Shown: positions 43,892-56,985 of the stretch, piece after piece
How the letters are laid out: each line of letters starts with the position of its first letter
How positions within the stretch are numbered: position 1 is the first letter of the stretch
NCBI GenBank assembly: GCA_947179155.2
Contig: OX359282.1
Location: forward strand, 26,085,221 to 26,149,220
Length of the DNA stretch: 64,000 nucleotides
Direction: 5' to 3'
Source of the DNA: Hedera helix
Lineage: Eukaryota; Streptophyta; Magnoliopsida; Apiales; Araliaceae
Made by a program: the position numbers and the translations under genes
The notes under the pieces: generated by a model
Seen by the model: only the letters and a program-made list of their open reading frames with translations
Databases searched by the model: none
What the model was told of the DNA's origin: nothing

Positions 43892-44049
43892 CATGAATTA
43901 AATTTTGATAACATACAAGGGTAAATATGTAACTTTATCTATTTAGTCAATCCTGAAAACTTGCAAGGGTATTAACTATTACTTAAAAATTTAGAGGGGA
44001 TGTAAGTGTTATTATAGTTGTCTAGAAGGGGTGTCACTATATTTTACTC
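42757..44049. mobile_element. Mutator-like non-autonomous TIR element
   Basis: The ends GAGTAAATTACACTGATACCC and (inverted) GGGTGTCACTATATTTTACTC are terminal inverted repeats that extend imperfectly for about 45 bp. Flanks AAAGTATTG (42748-42756) and AAAGTATTA (44050-44058) agree in 8 of 9 bases; 9-bp TSDs are typical of Mutator elements. The interior is very AT-rich without a transposase and has a (TA)n run at 43838-43888. Confidence 0.65.
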
Positions 44050-46959
44050 AAAGTATTATTACAAAAAAGGAGTTTAATGTCATCTTTAATTGTCAAATGG
44101 TTTAGTGACCTGTAACAATAAGTAGTGGTGCACAAATGGCCTGCGGCCTTGGTTCGACCTGGTCAAAACCCGACCTAGTTCGGCTCGGCTCGGCCTGGAG
44201 GCCAAGAACATGCCACATTTTTTTGGCTCAGATCCGGCCTTGCCTGAAGTCTGGCCTGGTTTGAGGCCTGGCCCTTCTTGAGGCTTGGCCCTACTTGAGG
44301 TCTTGCCTGGTTCATCCAAAGCCTGGTTCGGCCTGCCAATTTTCTTTATTTGTTATTTTAATTCTCCCATTGCAGAAAAAAACTTCCTCATTGTGATAAC
44401 TCATTCAATAAGCCAAATAAAATTGTCGTTTTTTAATACGTTCATTCATGCATGTTTGTTTATATACGAATAAAAAATTTCATGAAAACACATCAGGTAA
44501 TGTAATATATAAGAATTTTTCTTATCTAGCTAGCAACCTACTTTTTTTGCAGACCGTTCATTACATCTTCATTTTAATAAATACTTAACGTAAAAACTAG
44601 AAAGTCATTAGTAAAATAATAATAATAATAAAGATAGTTTTCATAAAGAAATAATTTTTTATTTATTAATGGTAGTATAAAATAATACAATATTTTTAAA
44701 ATTGTACAATATTTTAATTCATTATTGTAATTTGTAAGTTGTAACTTGTAATAAATTACTTTTAATTAATATATCAATTAAGTTTAAAATTTTAATTGGT
44801 GTTTTTATAATATTTAAAATTAATAAAAAAAATTTTGAAAGGAATGGATTGGACCGGCCTGGCCTGGCCTGACCCAAGGCCTGGCCTGGCCTAACCCAAG
44901 GCCTGGCCTGGCCTGGCCTGGCCTGTAGGCTTCAACAGGCCCCTTTTTCAAGCGCTAAGCCCGGCCTGATTGTAACGCCCCAAAAATCCTCATACTTGAT
45001 ACAGGCGACCTCGTGCGTTAATGTACAACCTTGTTCTAATTAACCACAATATTCAACAATAATAATTGCTAAAAACTCATTAAATTTAAACTTTTACAAA
45101 TAATTATTTAATTATTTGTCTCAGAATCGCAATCTTTACATAAATCTTTGAATAACTCAGATCATATATATATATATATATCATGACTTAATTCAATACA
45201 AAAGATATACAGATTAATTGCCCTTAACTTTAAAATTATCTTTTTAAATCTATTTATCATTCAAAACTTATTTCAACCTTTCAATCTTATACATAACTAC
45301 ACAACACCTCGCTTTCGTACACAACAGATTTAAAATTAAACTAACATTTTATTACAGTCTATACCTTTTGGTAACACTGTTTACTCCCAAAGGGTTTATC
45401 GAAAAATATCTATATCTCCTGTAATAGTTCATAAACATTCTCTGTCCTTGATCTTTATTGGAACCTCGTATGTCTCGCACGCAGCTGAAAATATTTATTT
45501 AAGCAAGAATGAGCAACTACGTTGCTTAACAAGTTTAACAGTTACACATAACACATAATTCATGTATCATGTCTGCTTATCAATATATCCATGTATGACA
45601 TTTTATACATGTAGATGGGCTAAAACATAATTCTTAACATGCTTGTCACTTCACAATTTATACAGTTCATAAATAACAGCTAAATCAACTTATCAGTTGA
45701 ACAACAACAGTTTAATTACATTATGACATAAAAGCACATTAACTCATGTTTGCATATAAAAACATGTCACACATAATGACAGTTATCACATAGGAGCAAT
45801 TTCTGAAAAACTTGCCTTCACCGGTGTTTTACCATTACGCCAACATTTGTCGTCCTTCGTATAACCTACACAGTATGTGAGATCAACAATGCATAATATT
45901 AGTCGAAGTTGGACCCTAAGCTTAATCTTATTTTAAGTTTTTAATTTTTATTGTCGTTCTGTGTATCGCCTTTATGTTTAACAACATCAGTTCCTCATGG
46001 TTTACTTATGACTATTAATCATTTTTATTTTGGTCTTTACATTATTCCAGGTACTAGCTTGTCACACTAGTAGCTCCTTGTGTATAACACACTACACAAC
46101 CTTACACACTTGGTTAAAAGATCACCCATCTAGGAATATTTAACTTAGTTTATTATAATAAAACTAAGTTAGTAATACTTTTACACTTTTCCTATATCAA
46201 TTATAATTTGGTCATTTAATCAATACAAGTTGATGAACTTAAATTGTTTATCATATGTTATACTGGTTGTTTAGCCTACACAGGCAATAGAGTTGGCATA
46301 CAATTAGATTCACGCATAAACGCCTAATAATTATTTCTTTTAAAATACACTTTGATGTAGTATACATCAGTCGCTTTGTAATACATTATTACATCTTTTG
46401 TAATTTACATTGCGTATTAGATTTGACTATAATCCATTTTCATTCCGCTTATTTCACGTGTTCGTCTTACATCACAATACAAGCATTACACACATCATCA
46501 ATTATACCACATATAAGTCGTTAGTATAACTCTTAAAATTTTTCATTTAAATTATCTCAAATATTAGTTTTAGCATACTAATATTTGATTTAACATAGCC
46601 CCATCCATCACACATCCTATGCTACTAAATTTACTATCATAATCATTTAATATCCATTTAGAGTTTAAAATAGATTCTTAAGTTTGCTTGGTTTATGGAC
46701 TTTATAACACCAAAGCTTAAATCTTTCATCATAATATAAGTAACCCAAAAAATCATGGTACAACATTCTAACTTTTTAAAATATTATTCTAGACTTTTTG
46801 ACCAATTGTCACATTTTTCGGATTATCCGACAATTTCTATGACTATTTCCATTTATTAAAAACTATCATTTAATAACTTTAAAATAGAAATAATAATTCA
46901 ATATACTTTTATATCCTCTAAACACCATAAATATTAATATGATATTATTATAAAATTTC

Positions 46960-47420
46960 CACATAATTTCATAAATTTTCAACATTCATCGAATTTTCTA
47001 AGAATTTCTACTGTGTTTAAACTAACTTTAAATGGCTTAAAAAGTACAATAAATACATATTCGCTTCAATAATTTTCCAAAACTTTCCAGAAATTTTTGA
47101 AATAATATTATAGGACACCAAGTTTCATAATTTTTCACTATTCATAGAAGTTTCTATGAATTTCCATCATTTTTAAACTAACTTTAAATGGCTTAAAAAG
47201 TATAATAAATACATCTTCGTTTCAATAATTTTCCAAAACTTTCCAGAAATTCTAAAATAATATTATACGATTTTTCACCAAGTTTCATAATTTTTCACTA
47301 TTCATGGAATTTTCTTTGAATTTCCACCATTTTAAAACTAACTTTAAATGGTTTAAAAAGTATAATAAATACATTTCGGTTCAATAATTTTCCAAATATT
47401 TACAGTAATTCATAAATACT
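46960..47420. repeat. Three tandem ~157-bp units in the solo LTR
   Basis: CTAACTTTAAATGG(C/T)TTAA recurs at about 47022, 47175 and 47335, each followed by AATAAATACAT and TCAATAATTTTCCAAA. AT-rich. Confidence 0.8.
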
Positions 47421-48364
47421 ATTATAAGATTACTATAAATTTATTTCATCCCAAAAATTATTATCAGTAATTTATTTATAATTTTCAAAGTGTTGAAAAC
47501 TTCAAAAAATCATAATAATTAGCCCTTTTATCAAAAAATTACGAATCTTATGTCAATTTCGCATGAAATTAAATTATCTACAACTTTCTAATACAAAATT
47601 TTTTCAAATTTTGGTCAAAAATTGTTCCAAACAGCTCTGCTGGAAAGTTCGCCGACGGCGACTTTCCGGTCATTTTCTCCGGCTACCCAAAAAAATTTCG
47701 ATGACTTTTTCATCATTTTTTCTGTCCAGATCAGATCTACTATATCTTAGGATTCCAACCATATTTTTAGTTTCAAAATTCGTTAGAGATCTTATGTTAA
47801 AACAACATCCGAAAATATTTTCCGTCAAATTTTTTCTTTCCTTTGATTTCTTGATAATCCATCTTTATACCATCATAGACATGATTAAGTATAATCTAAT
47901 CTTCATAAATCTTCTAAACATAAATCAAAACATAAAATATCCAATAAATAAACGAGAGTTTTGAATATATACCTTCATGGCATTATTTTTCTTCTTCATT
48001 CTTCATTCTTTCTCTTTTCCTCTTCTCTTTTCTCCAACCCGTGAGCACTCCTCCCCCCTCTCTCTCAAATGTTACTGAATTCTTGTGCTCACATGAAGTG
48101 GGTTTAGTAATTAAATGATATAACAAGGATATGATAAGAGATAAAGAGATTAAATTAATTTTGATTGGTTGAGAGTGGATTGCATAGGATAAGATATGAG
48201 ATGATTGACTCAAATTAATCCCCACTTAAAAATTTTGAGATTCCAGCAGGACCCACTAAAAATATGTAGATTTATTTTATCTTTTGGGTCCCACTTTTAA
48301 TTATTTGACCCGCTATTTGACTGTCTAACCTGAAAAATCAAAAATTCAATATTACAGTAGATTC

Positions 48365-48720
48365 CTACTAATTTTAATGTTCCCGTCATCATGGTAACAT
48401 TTGTTTCTTCAAATTTTCTTCTGAACTTCAAGTTTGATCTTTTTCCATAGAAAGTCAAACGATCAACTTTGACCAAAAAAGTCAACCGGAACACATACCG
48501 TGTTTATAGTCCATACTTACTAAATTCGACGCTCCCGTCGCAACGGTGAAGTCCATTTCTAAAAATTCTTCTCCAAACTCAAACTTTGACTTTTTACCTT
48601 TACAAGTCAAATAGTTGACTTTGACAAAAAAGTTAACTTCGACACCAAATTGCGTTTACTATCTCTCTTTGCTAAATTCGACGTTCTGAACTCAACGGTG
48701 CAGTCCGCGTCTCCAAATTA
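48365..48720. repeat. Three tandem ~151-bp units with TTGAC motifs
   Basis: Units marked by CTAA(A)TTCGACG...CAACGGTG and by ATCAACTTTGACCAAAA or GTTGACTTTGACAAAA. TTGAC and GTCAA cores occur on both strands. Confidence 0.75.
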
Positions 48721-49794
48721 TCTTCCAAACTCTAAATTGGGGTTTTAACTTGACTTTCCTTTCTTTCCTTTAGTCATACTTTGACTATTTAACTATTTTG
48801 GTCTTTTTTTGACATTTTAATTTATTTCCTTACCTTCACACATGTAAGTATACTCGTGTTATCAGGTATACTTTACTTCATTCTCTTCACACCACTATTC
48901 CACAAAATCACAACCACACAGGGTTCATTCTTAACCTTAGACTGCCACCTTAATAACTTGACCACACATACAAGTCTTAAAATTATCAAATGTTTAGGCT
49001 TGTTCACTATATCCATACAGCTTTTCATATATAGAAATTTGACTTGCCATAATTTTAATCCATTTTGAACTATTATTTAACTTATAACACTTGGCTATTA
49101 GGTTGGGTTTAAACTTAATTTCCACCACAATACCTAGCTTGTCTCTTCTCAACTTACTAATTTGGGTTATCTTAATTTACCATTCAATGTTTAAATTTTC
49201 AAAAAGTTTGTTTAATTAATATATCAAGCTTTACATTATTCTTGATGATTAATTTAGTTAATCATTTACCATGCTCGGCTAAAAAATATAATTAGCGCAC
49301 CTTCAAGTATATACGTATCTATACATATACACCTTCACGTTAACTTAAAAATATCTCAATAACTGAAATTTATTTCCTCAATAAATTTTCACATACATCA
49401 TATTAAAAACTTTTTTCATAATCTCTTTCAGTCAAATAAACTCGTCGAGCTTTAAAGGTTATTACCTTATCATTAACTTACCTCGAAGTATACACATAAT
49501 AATCAAATTCTAGGTTTTAAAATTTAAAAATCTACATTCACTCACATTTAAATCCTAACACAGAAATTAGGATAAAATATTTACTCATTTTCTACACCTT
49601 TTTCTACTCAAAATCTAGGTTTTAAACTCCAACCTTTATTTCATGATCAAGACCTTATTTAAAAATCTTGTGAAATATCTGGGATATTATACTAGCCCGA
49701 CTTGCAAGCGGAAAGTCAAAGGTCCGTCCTAGCCTGGTCAATGGCCAAGGCCTAGTAGGCCCAGACCGGCTTGTTGTGCATGACTAACAATAAG

Positions 49795-50136
49795 TACTTA
49801 ATCGTATCAGTTTTTGAAACCATGTCGAATAAGTTTATTTGTTACGATTACATTGTATTAGTTTTTAAAACCGTTTCTAATAAGTATATTTGTCACGATT
49901 CATTTGTAGCGATTTCTTGAATTGGGACAAATAAATTTAATTGTAACGATACTTTAGTTGTATCAGATTTAGTACTTTATTTGTATCGGATTTAGAATTG
50001 GGACAAGTAAGTTTGTTTATAACTGTTTAATTGTATTGATTTCAAAACCGAAATAAGTTTATTTGTTATGGTAGAAACCCATTTGGATAAAAAAAAAAAT
50101 GTATTTCTTATTCCTTTTCTAATTTGTTGAGTGAGG
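49795..50136. repeat. Degenerate short repeats, host spacer
   Basis: AATAAGTTTATTTGTTACGATT-like sequence recurs about five times with spacing near 45-60 bases, with GTATCAG or GTATTAG between. No gene. Confidence 0.5.
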
Positions 50137-50141
50137 AAATC

Positions 50142-53100
50142 TGTAAGACCCCGAATTTTATGAAATACAAAATTTAATTTTTCTTCATATATATTTTTTT
50201 TGAAACAGTAAGTGGTTAAATTAACAAAATTGAAAGTTAAGGATGTTATGTGCAAATTTTATTTTGTCGGACAATATTCGCTTTGTCGGGGAATATTCGT
50301 TTGGTCCGACGGCGCCGAAATAACAAATTATTGGTAGACCTCACAACGGAATATTTGTCGGATATAGAAAACGACAGAAATAACCTTTTTAAATAAAAAT
50401 AGTCAACGGAACTGTTAAAATACCGGTGATAAAAGAATAGTAGCATACGGTAGTTATTGGTATTTTCTGTAGCACTCGGTACTCTACAGTAACACACGGT
50501 ATTGCATAGTGTCTCATATTATTGGTCTGATAATTGACACCGTAACTGTTACGCATCATTTCATCGATAATTGTCACTGCATAATATTTTATATTATCAA
50601 TTCAATAATTGTTGTTAAACAGTATTTTGCATTATTGATTTAATAATTGTCATTACACTGTATTTTATATCATTGAGTCAATAATTGTTGTTGCACTGTT
50701 TTTAAAATTATTGAACCTAATAATTGTCACAGTAACATATGCACAGTAATTCACATTATTGAATCAATAATTGTCATTACACAGTAACGTATGCTTTATT
50801 TTACATTATTGTTATCTCTATTATGATGTTATTTAAACAGTTGTATTTCATTAATTTATTGACTTGATATCTAAGAACTAACTATACTGTATTTATAACA
50901 ATTAGTCATAATAATTGAATTGATAAAGTTATTTGTTTATAATATAAAGTTAGGTGATTATTAGGTGATATGAAATGAATGGTGTAGATTAAAGTGTGAA
51001 TTATTGTTGAATAATTGAATTGATTTGTTTATAATATAAAGCTAGGTGATTATTAGGTGATATGAAATGAATGGTGTAGATTAAAGTGTGAATTATTGTT
51101 GAATAATTAAATTGATTTGTTTATAATATAAAGTTAGGTGATTATTAGGTGATATGAAATGAATGGTGTAGATTAAAGATAATATAATATTTGAAATTGA
51201 TGGTGTAGATTAAAAGATGATCTTTAAATGAATGGTTTAGATTAAATGAATGATAAGATTTTTGGCTATAAATAGAAGCCTTAACTTAAGGATTTTTCAT
51301 AAACTTCCTTACTTGTTCTTTCTTTCTCTCTCTAAATACTTCTTGTGAAAGTTCTCTCTAAGTGTGCTTAAGTCATCTTGAGTATTTGTGAAGATCTATA
51401 AGTATACGTGTACTGTTCAAGTTAATCAACCTCATTTAAATCAATATCCAGTCACGTGTTGAGGTAAGGGATACCATCTTTTTCATCTTCCATTATTCAA
51501 ACATACTATGGTAAGGGATTATCATTATTTGATTCTCGATAATAATATTGTTTCTTCCTTACTCATAAGACGTGCCTTTTATTTCCATGTATTAAATTGT
51601 GGGAATAACCTTACGGAGCGGATTGCCGCCTGTTGGTGAATAACCTTTCGTATTCATTCATTATTAATCTCTGAGAATAACCTTACGGAGCGGATTGCCG
51701 CCTGTTTGGTGAATAACTCTTTGTACTCAAATTCTATTAAATTGTGGGAATAACCTTACGGAGCGGATTGCCGCCTGTTTGGTGAATAACTCTTTGTACT
51801 CAAATTCTATTAAATTGTGGGAATAACCTTACGGAGCGGATTGCCGCCTGTTGGTGAATAACCCTTTGTATTAATTTCCTTCACCTTTTGTTAATCAAAC
51901 CTGCTACGGTAAGGGATATTATTTTCTTTCATACTCCTAAATCGAAATTTATTATGGAACTATTGCTTCTATAATTCCTGAAAATATTATATGTTCCATA
52001 ATAGTTGAACTTCATTATTTCAACTGAACCTTCTTATTTACGTGAACCTTTCTATTGAATTGTAACCGTTATTCTGAACTGTGGATCTTGAATATCATTT
52101 TTAAATTTCACTCCACATCATGTTGACAATTTGGACATTATTTGAATCTGTACAAAGTAAACTTCCGATACTTATTGTTATCCTATTTCTTCTGTTCATC
52201 ATTTATATCATTCTAATCATCCAAAAATCAAGCTGTTGTGAATATCTGTGGCCGGGGGCACAGATGTGATATATTTGTTGAACAGATGATAGGTTAAAGG
52301 CGATATAATAGGTTAAAGGCGATACATCTGTTCGGTGTCTTTTATGGCACGTGGTGAAAGTTCTCTTTGGCCCGTAGTGCATAGATGAACTGTTGTTTGG
52401 TATGATTATCACCAAAGGCTGAATCTGGTATAATCATGACCGCTGGTGTTATATTAAATATCTTTGGCCCGTAGTGCAAAGATGAACTGTTGATTGGTAT
52501 GATTATGACCAAAGGCTGAATCTGGTATAATCATGACCGTTGGTGCTATATTGAATATCTTTGGCCCGTAGTGCAAAGATGAACTGTTGATGTGCATGAT
52601 TATGATCAGGAACTGTGAATTTATATTATCATGACTAATGGTATTTCAGATGATAAAAGTTGATGATGTTTTTACGAAAAAGAGAAGCGAGTGGACATTA
52701 TAGTCTGCATTATTCTTCTAATAGATTGCTCATTCCGCTGCTATTATTGATCTGAACATTGTTTAAGAATTTAACTGCAGTTTTTGATATAAACCTTGTA
52801 GTCTATTGTATTCTATCAAGAACTCAACTGTTGAAGACTAATGATAATTTATTCGTCATTATCTTAGTCATGATATTCTTTACTGGGCTATTTGAGCTCA
52901 CCCTTTCTTTTGTTCCATTGTTTTTCAACAGGAGATGAAAACATAAGAGGGTCTAGCCGGGGAATGGAGTGAGGGTCCGAGGAATAGTTATCATAGTTTT
53001 CACGTTTTGTAAAATAGTGTGGCAATAATAGTGAAGACTTAGTTGTGTATTATTATACACTGTATTGTTGTACGTTGTGCTTTGTTGTAATAATTTTGTT

Positions 53101-53157
53101 GTAGTCTTTTGACGACTCAAGTATGGGCTGTGTGGGCCCAGATTTGGGGGCGTCACA
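50142..53157 (+). repeat. Solo LTR of the young Tekay family
   Basis: TGTAAGACCCCGAATTTT to GGGGGCGTCACA, 3016 bp, flanked by the perfect TSD AAATC (50137-50141 and 53158-53162). Most of it aligns with the LTR at 25909, but the stretch before the TATA box (51265-51275) differs: three tandem 94-bp units replace the CTGCGCAG region. It has three copies of the TTTGGCCCGTAGTGCA(A/T)AGA repeat, against two in the young element. Confidence 0.92.
50935..51180. repeat. Three tandem 94-bp units upstream of the solo LTR TATA box
   Basis: TTTATAATATAAAG(T/C)TAGGTG begins at about 50936, 51030 and 51124. The copies are nearly identical, so the expansion is recent. Confidence 0.9.
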
Positions 53158-53519
53158 AAATCAATTTTTCTTTGTTAGTGTTAGCCAGTTCGATTTTTAT
53201 CATCACAAAAAGTCTTATATCTATCTTCTTAATTAATTAGTTGTAAAAGTATATGATTATATATACTTATGTACACATATTACTTATATTTTAAATTAAA
53301 AAAATTTGAATATCTCCTTTTAAATTTTGATCACTAGTGTCTGAAATGTTCATAATTTCATAAACAGTGATCATCTCCCACTAGGAAGGTTCGTATGCCA
53401 TCATCAAGATGAATTATAAAAATTTATATGAAAAATTATAATTGAACCTTCAATTTTGTGGGAAAAACTTCTTCACCTCAATTCAATTTCTTGACGTTAT
53501 CTACATTCAATTCAATTTC
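53158..53519. other. Host or unassigned AT-rich spacer
   Basis: No gene seen. Near 53478-53530 a 23-bp direct repeat (ATTCAATTTCTTGA(C/T)GTTATC) precedes the LINE RT. Confidence 0.4.
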
Positions 53520-56500
53520 TTGATGTTATCCATTGCTATAACCCTTATCCCTAAAGTGTCTAACCCTTCTTTCATGAACGACTTTCGTCCCATTTATTAT
53601 TGCAATATTACCTACAAGTGTATCTCCACGATCATTGTCAACAGACTGAAAAATACTCTTCCCTCTATTGTTGCTTCAGCTCAAGTTGCATTCATCAAGG
53701 GGAGGAGGATTGGGGATAATATCTTGCTTGCTCAAGAATTGATGAGGAATTACCACAGGAATTCCAGTCCCCCAAGATGCACACTTAAAATTGACCTAAA
53801 AAATGCCTTCGACTCTATCAATTGGGAATGTTTACTTAATGTTCTGCATCAATTTAAATTTTTCCAAAAATTCATCTATTGGATTAAGTCTTGCATCACA
53901 ACACCTTGGTTTTCTGTCAAGGTTAATGGAGAATTATGTGGTTTCTTTAAATGAACCAAAGGCCTTCGACAAGGGGACCCACTCTCACCTTACCTATTCG
54001 TTAGTATCATGGATGTTCTCTTTTTGATCATTAAGGACAGAATCAAACATCTTCCATTCAAATTTTATTGGAGGACGAATCATAATAGAAACACAAATAT
54101 GAGTTTTGTAGATAATTTGATGTTGTTCTGTCATGGTGACGTCCATTCTATCCTTACTATGTTACAATGCCTATCTTGCTTCTCCCTAATTTATGGTCTT
54201 ATACCCAACTGTGCTAAAAGCCAATGTTAATTAACTAATGTTTCACCTAGTGAAGCTGGGCAGATTCTAGACTGATGAGTGGGAATGATACCTACGAATC
54301 GGGCACTTTTGGACTTAGTATTTTGTTATTCCTAAGTATTTTTAGTGCATTTTATTTGTTTTTTATGTTGTTTTGTAGGAAAGTGCAAAGGAGGGATAAA
54401 TTTGGAATTTATGAGGAAGCAATGGCATTTTGGTAAATAAGTCAGAGTTGAGAGTCGGGGCGCCCAAATGAGCACTGGGACATTCAAAGTAATGTGCAGG
54501 TCGGCCTAGTTTTGTAGTTGGACGAACTTTGATGACTTTTAGTAGAGTTTAGTAAAAAATAAACCTAATTTTGGATGAGAACTATAAGTAGAAGACTATG
54601 AGGCTTTAGAGGGGAACTTTTTAACGTAGATTGAAGATCACACTTGAAGACTTGGATAATCAAGGAGCCAGTTGAGGAGATCAAGGCGGAGGATTGGGAA
54701 GACAAGAAATTATGTTTAGAGTTTTTTTTTTCTTTTCTCAGTTTTGTAATCTAAGATGATGATTTATTTGATATTCTTAGTTTTTGATTTCATTATGAAT
54801 TAATTTATCCATTAAGGCTACAATTGAACCTTTTACTTGTATGAATTAAATATCTATTATTTTTCAATTATTGATTCATTTAGAGTTATCTATCATGTTT
54901 TGTGTGTGATTGTTAATTGTTTGACAAACAATTAGTGGGATACCCTAGATGAATTAGGAAGATGAAATCTAGGGTTAGATTCAAATATATATATATATAT
55001 GCTGCATATGACCTGTTAGGGAATTGGATTTTAATGTGTTTGTTTCTTTTATTTTGCATGGAATATAGCAAGGTAATTGAAGTAAATATTTTTAAGTGAT
55101 CATTGGAAAAGATCTAATAATTATTCATGAATTCCTGGTCAATAACTTTAATGGATTTTATAATTGGAAATATAGATGATAGGTTCAAGTGATGTAATTG
55201 GAGATATTGTAGTCTTAAGTTTTAAACATCTGGTATTCAATCTTTGTGCTAAATTTTAATTTTAGTTTTAATTTAATTTTAATTATATTCTTCATGTGTG
55301 ATTGTTTAAATAGAATCGAGTTGATATAGAATTAGTTTTGGAAAGTTACAAGACATAGATTTCTGTGGGTTCGACACTCTTTATTTACTCTATATTACTT
55401 GTTGATCGCGTATACTTGCGCGTAAACTTGCGCGTAATTGTCAATATTAAAATCGGACAACATAGGCATACTTCATTTCAAAAGGGGTTATACTTTTGCA
55501 AATTTTTTGGGGATTCCTCTTATTTCCTCCAAGTTGTTTGTTGCTGATTGCAAGCCATTGCTGAATAAAATCACCTCTAGAATCTCATCTTGGACAAACA
55601 GAATGCTCTCTTATTCTGGTAGACTTCAGCTTATCAGGTCTGTTTTGTTTGCAATCCAGGCCTACTAGTCTTCCTTTTTCATTCTTTTTTCTAGCATCAT
55701 AAAGGCCATTAAATCAATCTTAACTAGATTCTTGTGGAAGGGAGCCTCTCTGGAAAAGCATGGTACCAAAGTTAGTTGGGATAATGCTGCCTACCACTTA
55801 AAGAAGGTGGGCTAAATCTGAAACAATTACATGAGTGGAATAATGCTGCTATCCTTATTCACATCTGGAATTTAGTTAATCCTTTCAACATCTCCTTGTG
55901 GGCTAAATGGGTTAAAGACACGGTTATTAAAAAAAGAATTAAAGTTTTGGTGCTTAAATATACCTGTCGATTGCTCTTAGATTTGGTAGAAGGTTTTGCA
56001 GTTAAGGAATATTGCACCATCTTTCATCCGTTTTAAGATTGGAAATGGTCAATCGACTAACCTTTGGTTTAATCCATGGTATAGACATTACCCTTCGGCA
56101 TCTTCTGTTCACGATCCTTTGGTTGTTTACTTTGGACTTGGCTATGATGCCAAGGTTGCCGACATTCTATCTGAACAGGGATGGTCCCTTCCCACATCTA
56201 GTCATGGTCAGGTAAGGGCTTTCAGAGCAAATTTTGACCTTGGCACACACTATGATTTAGACAAACAAGACCAGATTTTATGGGATACCTCTGCAACTGT
56301 CTACACTGCTCTCATCTGGCAATCGATTCGCAGCCGGAATCACAAGGTAGAATGGTGGAAGATCCTGTGGCACAAGTTATCTATTCTAAGGTACCCTTTT
56401 ACAGTTTAGTTAGCATTCCATAAGGGTCTTAGAACGAGGGATATCCTAATTAGATATTGGATCGAAATTCCTACCACCTGCTTGATGTGTGATTCACATG

Positions 56501-56985
56501 ATGAAAATTTTCATCATTTTTTTTTCACTGCCTTAATTCCTTCTAAGTTTTATTCTATGTCATGATATTTTATGGCTGGAGAGGCTTTCATAGAGATTGA
56601 CACACCGTGATTGAATTCATTTTGGCCTTGAAATACTCGGTGTTTAAAAGGATTATCCTCTCCTTGGCTACCACAGTTGTGGTTTACTTTTTGTGGCGGG
56701 AGCGAAATGCTCGGATTCATGGGGAAGCCAGTAAGCCTGCAATCTGCCTGGCTCGTGAAATTACCCATTTCATCAAATGCAAACTTCACAGTTCTAACAG
56801 ATTTAAGAAATACGTTGTTAGTGTCGGATGTAATCATATGCTTATTGCTAACCTAGTATAACGTCACCATCCTAGGGTCTGTCCTATGATGACAATGGTA
56901 TACTAGACTGGGATTTGTCCCTATTCTTTTGTTCTCCTCTTTTCTTTAATACAAGTTTAATTTAACTATAAAAAAAAAAAAAAGA
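53520..56985 (+). mobile_element. 5'-truncated L1-type LINE, decayed, split by a solo LTR
   Basis: Begins inside RT (ALIPKV-like region, TLIPKVSNPSFMNDFRPIYYC) and ends in a poly(A)-like run (about 56970-56985). Pieces: RT 53530-53954 (GRRIGDNILLAQELMRNYHRN, KIDLKNAFDSI), then GLRQGDPLSPYLF-like bases at 53955-54000 in a shifted frame. Next come SFVDNLMLFCHGD (catalytic FADD now FVDN) and, after the LTR, FLGIPLISSKL, SYSGRLQLIRSV, and a zf-RVT-like part with VVYFLWRERNARIHGE. Many stops and frameshifts. It belongs to the same LINE group as 14581-21072 but is much older. The endonuclease and ORF1 are absent. Confidence 0.85.
54273..55462 (+). repeat. Solo LTR of an Athila-type element
   Basis: Begins TGATGAGTGGGAATGATACC and ends AAATCGGACAACA, 1190 bp. 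Start and end resemble the LTR at 6690-7934, including CGCGTATACTTGCGCGTA near the end. Flanks TAGAC (54268-54272) and TAGGC (55463-55467) agree in 4 of 5 bases. It has no ACCGCTGCGGCGGT palindrome. Confidence 0.82.

Larger units (their letters stand above)
44971..49691 (-). repeat. Solo LTR (4.7 kb), related to the outer Tekay unit
   Basis: In LTR sense it begins TATAATATCCCAG (49691; TG changed to TA) and ends GGATTTTTGGGGCGTTACA (44971), matching the outer Tekay unit's LTR start TGTAATATTC and the palindrome arms. No primer site, polypurine tract or coding region is inside or beside it. I find no clean TSD. Internally it has three ~157-bp units (46960-47420) and three ~151-bp units (48365-48720). 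Confidence 0.75.
44123..49786. mobile_element. Non-autonomous hAT (Ac-like ends) with GGCCTGG-rich subterminal repeats
   Basis: The left end TAGTGGTGCACAA and right end TTGTGCATGACTA are near-inverted copies. They are flanked by the perfect 8-bp TSD ACAATAAG (44115-44122 and 49787-49794). Without the solo LTR (44971-49691) it is about 0.94 kb. Both ends carry dense GGCCTGG / CGGCCTG repeats (44140-44340, 44850-44970, 49692-49785), like the subterminal transposase-binding repeats of hAT elements. No coding capacity. Confidence 0.75.
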
